This document shows, one piece after another, positions 59,501 to 64,000 of a DNA stretch of 64,000 nt. The stretch's first letter is position 1; every line of letters starts with the position of its first letter. Origin of the DNA: Moniliophthora roreri (Eukaryota > Basidiomycota > Agaricomycetes > Agaricales > Marasmiaceae); the NCBI GenBank assembly GCA_001466705.2, contig LATX02000057.1, positions 372,001-436,000 of the forward strand, in the 5' to 3' direction. Under the pieces are notes generated by a model, which did no database searches, was not told where the DNA came from, and saw only the letters and a list, made by a program, of their open reading frames with translations. The translations under genes and the position numbers were made by a program.

Positions 59501-59628
59501 GCGGCTATGTTACACAGAGTCTCAATGACCTAGGACTCCCGGTGAATGGCTCCGATGGTATCTTCTTACAGATGGGCGCGTCAAATGGATGGGTCGGAGA
59601 TTTTGCACCCATGCCGGAAGCATGGTGA
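56580..59628 (+). CDS. Zn(II)2Cys6 fungal transcription factor
   Basis: Sequence-specific regulator with an N-terminal binuclear zinc cluster. After MSLSPASMSNGSESTNKRRR comes ACTACRKGKNRCEGEAPCRR joined across an 86-nt intron, giving the six cysteines C-x2-C-x6-C then APC-x2-C-x6-C. A short linker and a likely dimerisation helix follow (RLSRLEGQYL; MQSHMIGMQSTLERILSIVQ). The central Fungal_trans-type domain includes FFAGCHLFIPVFDPAYDTYE, LLLAAWSTNGWLPSGHAMRM, ALDLGLHRAL and a conserved VSARIWLCLYWFDHQMSLGT, GRPIVL. The C-terminal part has no standard domain and is Pro-rich near the end. About ten or more exons; most introns are 50-60 nt and several exons are short. The target genes are unknown; the RLSRLEG linker alone does not identify a pathway. 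Confidence 0.85.
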
Positions 59629-59827
59629 GCTACATGAACTCTCTTTGTAATATGCTGTATACCTACGTCTTATTGTCTGTCTGCCTTCCCCAGTCTTCGC
59701 GCTTAATGTTATCCGTTCAGCGCATGTATTTATTTCAGTATTGTTCCGGCGAAAAGCAATCTAAACAGTGTACTCTCACACACAGAAATAAGGATAGCTA
59801 TTCTTACAGGCGCGTAGTCTTGCAGAA

Positions 59828-61498
59828 TTACTCTTCGTCCTCGTCATCCTCGTCTTCCTGTTCCTGCAAGAACTGTTGAAATAGTTGAGCGCCAAAATAA
59901 ATGAAAGCGAGCACGAGTACTCACTTTGACGAGAGCTTCAGTGCTCTTGAGGAAGTGCTGCCTGCCCTGAGGCTTCGAGCCTTTCTGGTGCCAGTAAATA
60001 ATGGCTTGATCAGAAATACAGTCTTGATTATACAGAACCTTTGACACTGTTAACGACCGGTCGTGACAACAGAGATATACCTTACTTTCAGGATTTGGGG
60101 GAATGCCTTAATGATGCGAGTATCTTCATAACAATACACTTGTACAACGTTGATAAGGGCAACCTCGGTTTTTGGTCCAGTGCAAAAAGGTTCCAGAACG
60201 GGCGCAAATTTCTGTGTTGTATAGTTGTGGATTAGATCCAATAAGGGTAATGATTGAGATAAGAACATACTCCGACTTCACGAATAGCCAAACCTTCGAT
60301 CTGATCAGGACGAGCGTTCCAGTCAACGGACGACATCAACCCCTGCCAGATGCATAGGATCAGCTCAGTATCAGGAACAGGATTGGTCTCCTGCTGTGCT
60401 TTGATTGCAGCGATAATCTGGAAATGGGAGGTGACGTGCATATTAGTTGTAGGCAGTCACATTTGAAATGGAAGGATGCTGTACCTGCTCTGCAGGTTCT
60501 TCACGTTCGATAAGATCATGTAACTCCTTTACGATACTGTCTTTGACAATCGCGTATTGCTTCTTGGCCCACCATTCGGCCACTTGAGGAAGACCCTCTT
60601 TCTTGAAGTGTTCCTCCAGATAGCGACCCTCGCGCTTGTTGCCGGGAAAGAAGAGTAAAAGGTCTTTGATACCGCCCTTCTTGAGTGTTGCCGACAAATG
60701 GTCCATGGATTGTTCGGATAAATATGCACGAAAAATGAGGGTCAAGACATTTATGGATACATCTAGAATTAGACCAATCAAACTGGTGAAGCGAGAATTA
60801 TCACCAAAAAGACGCACCGTTTTTAATCAGATGATCCTTGGTAAGACTCTGCAGAGTAGAAGCACTGGCAAGGCCCTGCGACAGAAGCAGTCCTGTGGCC
60901 ATCGCCAGTTTGTCTTTCTGTGCGGGTGACCATCTATGAATGTATTGGAGAATTCCGGGCAAAGCAGATTCTTCAAGTGGTTTCTGGAGATACTTGTATC
61001 TAAAAAGCAGAAGAAATATAGGAAAAACCGTTCGTGAAACAAGAGGGATAGCGACCGTACCTCCTGATGAGTTTATTCAACACCTCAACATACTTTTTGA
61101 GGTCTTCTACCTCGGCCGGCTCTTTGGCGTTAAAGATGGTGAATGGTGATATGGGTGCGCCATCGTCGTAGTAGCTACCTCCGGGCTGAAGAAGACCTCC
61201 GACGAGAATGATTTCGAAAAGAGGATCCGCATATTTCAGGAATTCGAGAGTAGAACCAGCCTGGATAAGTTTGGTGGAAAAAGAGTCGAAATCGCCCTCT
61301 GGAACGGTTTCGAGGTGCTTGTAGAGTTGATCTCTGAAAACTGAGGAGAAATGTTGCCTGCTAAGAGCAAGAAAAGAAAATCGACTTGTATTACCCACCG
61401 GTTGGCTCGTGCTTTGCTTGAGCTTTAACAGCGCCCTTTCTTGCTTTGATTCTGACCCCCTGGAGCGAAGGTTTTTGAGCTGTTGATTGCTGAGACAT
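59828..61498 (-). CDS. eIF5-mimic protein (BZW/5MP, W2 domain)
   Basis: Translation regulator that competes with eIF5 for eIF2 and tightens start-codon selection. Minus-strand, several exons, about 410 aa starting MSQQSTAQKPSLQGVRIKAR. Sequence blocks: VFRDQLYKHLETVPEGDFDS, KLIQAGSTLEFLKYADPLFE, ILVGGLLQPGGSYYDDGAPI, a central KYVEVLNKLIRRYKYLQKPL, FFPGNKREGRYLEEHFKKEG, and a W2 domain with CIWQGLMSSVDWNARPDQIE, VYCYEDTRIIKAFPQILKVL and YWHQKGSKPQGRQHFLKSTE, ending in the acidic aromatic-type tail LQEQEDEDDEDEE. eIF5 itself has an N-terminal GAP domain that is absent here, which separates the two. It is divergent from the first PP2C gene. Confidence 0.9.
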
Positions 61499-61805
61499 CC
61501 ACCAATTTCGAGCTAGACGAAAATGTGGATAAGATCAACTTGCAACCCTGATTTGATCGATGTGGGAGTATGTAACTGCGAGGCTGTGAGCCTGTGACGA
61601 CTGAGTCAGTTGAGTGGATCTTTTAGTTTTTCTTGTCCTCCCAGGTCCTCTTCAGCGCAAGTACGTCTTGTAATGGCGTAGCCAAGCTGTCTTGACTGTA
61701 GTCTCTTATAACTCGAAGAATCCTCAAGAATCAAGAAAATAGCTGTACAAAGTGAGTCGTTCGATGCACTGCATCTTCATTCCTGTTATAGCTGATCATG
61801 TACAA
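61499..61805. promoter_or_regulatory. Shared upstream region of the 5MP and PP2C genes
   Basis: About 307 bp between divergent start regions, so it contains both promoters. No distinct TATA box or repeat was seen. The exact right limit depends on the uncertain PP2C start. Confidence 0.45.
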
Positions 61806-63259
61806 ATGCTAGGATCATTCGTATACCCCCTTTCTGAGCCTCTAGGAGAGAGAGGCGCCAATCTCTTAAACCATTACAACGAGCATCAACAAAATGTATG
61901 TCACCCTCACCTCAAGTACCCTCATCCCTAACTCATGCCACCGTTTCCAGGGCGGTGTTCCCTTCTGCCGTCACCACGCCTAGCGAGTGTGTATCGTCAA
62001 CAGAAATCGCTAGTCTACTCTGTTAACATCTCCCTCTCAGCCCTTCTCAAAATGCGCAATCCGAACCCATCACGGTCACCAGTGGTTCCACAACGTTTGG
62101 GGTGCCTTTCATCCATACCGATTCATAACAGCTTTTATCTGATGGTTCAACAACAGACACTCAACCAGTTACCATCTGGAAATATGTCCTTCAGCATTGG
62201 AATCAAGGCCGCGCAAGGCATAAGAAATACTATGGAAGATACGCATGCTTTTGTGGTCGATTTCGACAATGTTCATGGACAGGTGCGTTCACTAAACAGA
62301 AATAGACCACTTGCTGAGTGAAACGGGAGGCATTTTTCGCTGTCTTCGACGGCCACGGAAATAAGACCGTTTCCGAATGGTGCGGTACAAATTTCCACAA
62401 GGTACTACCCTAGTTGTCTTGTAGGCTCAAACCGCTTAATCGTACCACAGTTTCTGCTCGAAACAATACACGATCACCCCGATTTACCCGTAATGCAACT
62501 TTTGCAAGAGGCCTTTAGTCGGGTCGACAACACCCTTGGAAAGATGTCCGAGGGCAATAACGAACTTTCAGATTCCGGATCGACAGCCGTTGTCGCTTTT
62601 TTACGCTATGAAGACGAAGACGGTACGCAAAAATCGTTCAAGGCGTCTCAATTCAAGCGGGTAGGGTCACGAGAGACATTGGAGTCAGTTCAAAGCCAGA
62701 ATATTCTCAAGGAACCTCCTTCGATTGCACGTCGTGTATGGTATTGCGCAAATGCCGGCGACGCGAGAGCCGTTTTATGCCGAAATGGTGTTGCATCGCG
62801 ACTCACCCATGATCATAAAGCTGCTGACGAGGACGAAAAAGCGCGGATACGAGAAGCGGGGGGTATCGTTTTACGGGGGCGCGTTCTGGGAGCCCTGGCA
62901 GTGTCGAGGAGTCTTGGTGACCATGTTCGCTACGAGAATTTTCGTTTGAAGGATTATGTTATTGGAACGCCGTTCATCTCGAGGACAGAGCTGCGAGAAG
63001 ATGACGAATTCTGTATTATTGCATGCGACGGGGTAAGTGTCCCATGCTTTGTGTGGACGCCCCGGGCTAACAAGACTCCACTCGCTAGCTTTGGGACGTT
63101 GTGACCGACCAGCAGGCTGTGGATATGATCCGATACCAGAACGATGCGCAAAAGGCCAGCGAAACACTTGTGAATTACGCCCTCACGAACGATTACCTTC
63201 TTAGTCGAGATAATGTTACGGTCATGGTTGTTCGTTTCACGAATTCTCCAAAGGTTTGA
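61806..63259 (+). CDS. PP2C-type protein phosphatase 1
   Basis: Metal-dependent Ser/Thr phosphatase. The core is clear from about 62185: SFSIGIKAAQGIRNTMEDTH, AFFAVFDGHGNKTVSEWCGT, DSGSTAVVAFLRYEDED, VWYCANAGDARAVLCRNGVA, LTHDHKAADEDEKARIREAG, GALAVSRSLGDHVRYENFRL, IACDGLWDVVTDQQAVDMIR, and DNVTVMVVRFTNSPKV at the end. The metal-binding Asp of MEDTH, the DGHG pair, the Asp of ACDG and the DN near the end are all present. The N-terminus is uncertain: an ATG at 61806 opens LGSFVYPLSEPLGERGANLL, but its joining to the downstream exons (NAQSEPITVTSGSTTFG or an alternative frame) could not be settled. There is a short insertion with SFKASQFKRVGSRETLESVQ. A second PP2C begins 315 bp downstream. Confidence 0.88.
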
Positions 63260-63574
63260 TTGTTATTACCTTCGTTATTGTAGTTCTTGTCATTTTTTTT
63301 TTCTTCCGGGGGCATAGGAGCCATAGCTGTACGTGTACCTATTACTCTATGAAATTTGAAACGGGTTGTATAACACTAGTTGTATAGTCAATAAAATACG
63401 TTCTTGTGTATCCTGTGGCATTGTACATAGTCTTGTGAATCGCGTGCCATGAGCGTGCTCGTGGCACGCCATGACCGTGTGGGGCGCCTTTATAAACTGG
63501 TGTTGTCATACTTGGGCTCTGTATCCATCATTTATTTTCTCCTGAACTCTACTTCCAAGAATATAACACCAAGT
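63260..63574. other. Spacer between the two PP2C genes
   Basis: About 315 bp containing the 3' flank of the first phosphatase, with a T-run near 63295-63303, and the promoter and leader of the second. The palindromic word CGTGCTCGTGGCACG-type symmetry near 63454-63468 may be coincidental. No gene was seen. Confidence 0.45.
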
Positions 63575-64000
63575 ATGCCTGGAATTGATATGGACGATGA
63601 GGGCGTCGAAGTCAACTCTTGTACGTTTGTCGTGCTCGTTGACTCAGCCCCATTATGAATTTGACCATCTCGTTCCGTAGCCCCCAATTCCGGCGTAACT
63701 ACGATCTCAACAGCGTAAGCCTACTTGGCCCTTATCCTGCCCCCGCCCGCTCATAGTATTCCGCAGACCTCCAACTTCTCCTACACAAAACATGCGTCGT
63801 CTGCCGTTTACTGATTCTCCTAACGCACGCTCCAAGTCTATCACTACGACCGATCTGGATACCCATGGAGTGAGCTGTCTTTATATACCATCAGTAAATC
63901 ATCTTCTCATGTTCTTGTAGATCCTCAATCGTCATGCGACCAAGAATACGTTTTATCAAGTTGGTGTATCCGAAGACAAGGGCACTCGACGTACCATGGA
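63575..64000 (+). CDS. PP2C-type protein phosphatase 2 (5' part only)
   Basis: The window ends inside this gene. An ATG at 63575 opens MPGIDMDDEGVEVNS. Short exons follow (joined by GTACGT, GTAAGC and GTGAGC introns), coding PNSGVTTISTAPPTSPTQNM, RRLPFTDSPNARSKSITTTD, LDTHGILNRHATKNTFYQVG and VSEDKGTRRTM at the last bases. The F-x-VGVSEDKGTRRTMED pattern at the end of the window is the first PP2C motif (Ptc1-type), so the catalytic domain must continue beyond 64000. The protein differs in its Ser/Thr-rich start from the first phosphatase. Confidence 0.7.

Overview
The window looks like nuclear DNA of a filamentous basidiomycete, most likely an Agaricomycete. Genes are packed closely on both strands and are cut by many introns, mostly 46-70 bp, with GTGCGT/GTAAGT/GTATGT-type donors and a CTNAC-like branch site. 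The gene set is eukaryotic and fungal: an AreA-type GATA factor with the fungal N-terminal domain, a fungal-type complex I 21 kDa subunit, a UPF0643 family protein and a Zn(II)2Cys6 factor. Gene models were assembled by hand by joining exons so that reading frame and conserved motifs stay intact. Where the exon sums could be completed they are whole codons, for example CK2 beta 291 aa, GGT 622 aa, AreA 1005 aa, MAG1 412 aa and MND1 204 aa.

Layout. 1-7 kb: 3' end of an unidentified gene, CK2 regulatory subunit, a Tat-SF1/Cus2 splicing factor, complex I 21 kDa subunit (minus), F-box protein. 7.6-13 kb: divergent pair of a Ser/Pro-rich unknown protein (minus) and gamma-glutamyltransferase. 14.7-25.5 kb: signal peptide peptidase, AreA-like GATA factor, Sec7-PH Arf exchange factor. 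26-29.3 kb: UPF0643 protein and a GH76 cell-wall mannanase-like gene (minus, 15 exons). 30.6-38 kb: a large protein with a possible inactive Ulp1-like C-terminal fold, a small basic protein (minus), and a PAS-kinase-like kinase (minus). 38.2-42.3 kb: 3-methyladenine DNA glycosylase (minus) diverging from a tandem set of I9/PBI2 proteinase-B inhibitors (two intact, one decayed). 43.4-45.3 kb: a 921-bp non-autonomous hAT-type transposon with a perfect 8-bp target duplication, plus a related lone end. 45.4-50.6 kb: a membrane protein, the mRNA 3'-end endonuclease Ysh1/CPSF73 (minus) and complex I NDUFS7. 51-64 kb: a large unknown scaffold-like protein, meiotic MND1, a Zn2Cys6 regulator, an eIF5-mimic (BZW/5MP) protein (minus), and two adjacent PP2C phosphatases, the second running off the window.

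Most of this is housekeeping sequence with no obvious shared pathway. The points that stand out are a sharply bounded CpG desert inside the GH76 gene, the intact-ended hAT element, the I9 inhibitor array with a dying copy, and several very small exons (4, 13, 15, 15 and 21 nt, plus an ATG-only exon), one gene with a GC-AG intron, and a candidate pseudo-protease.
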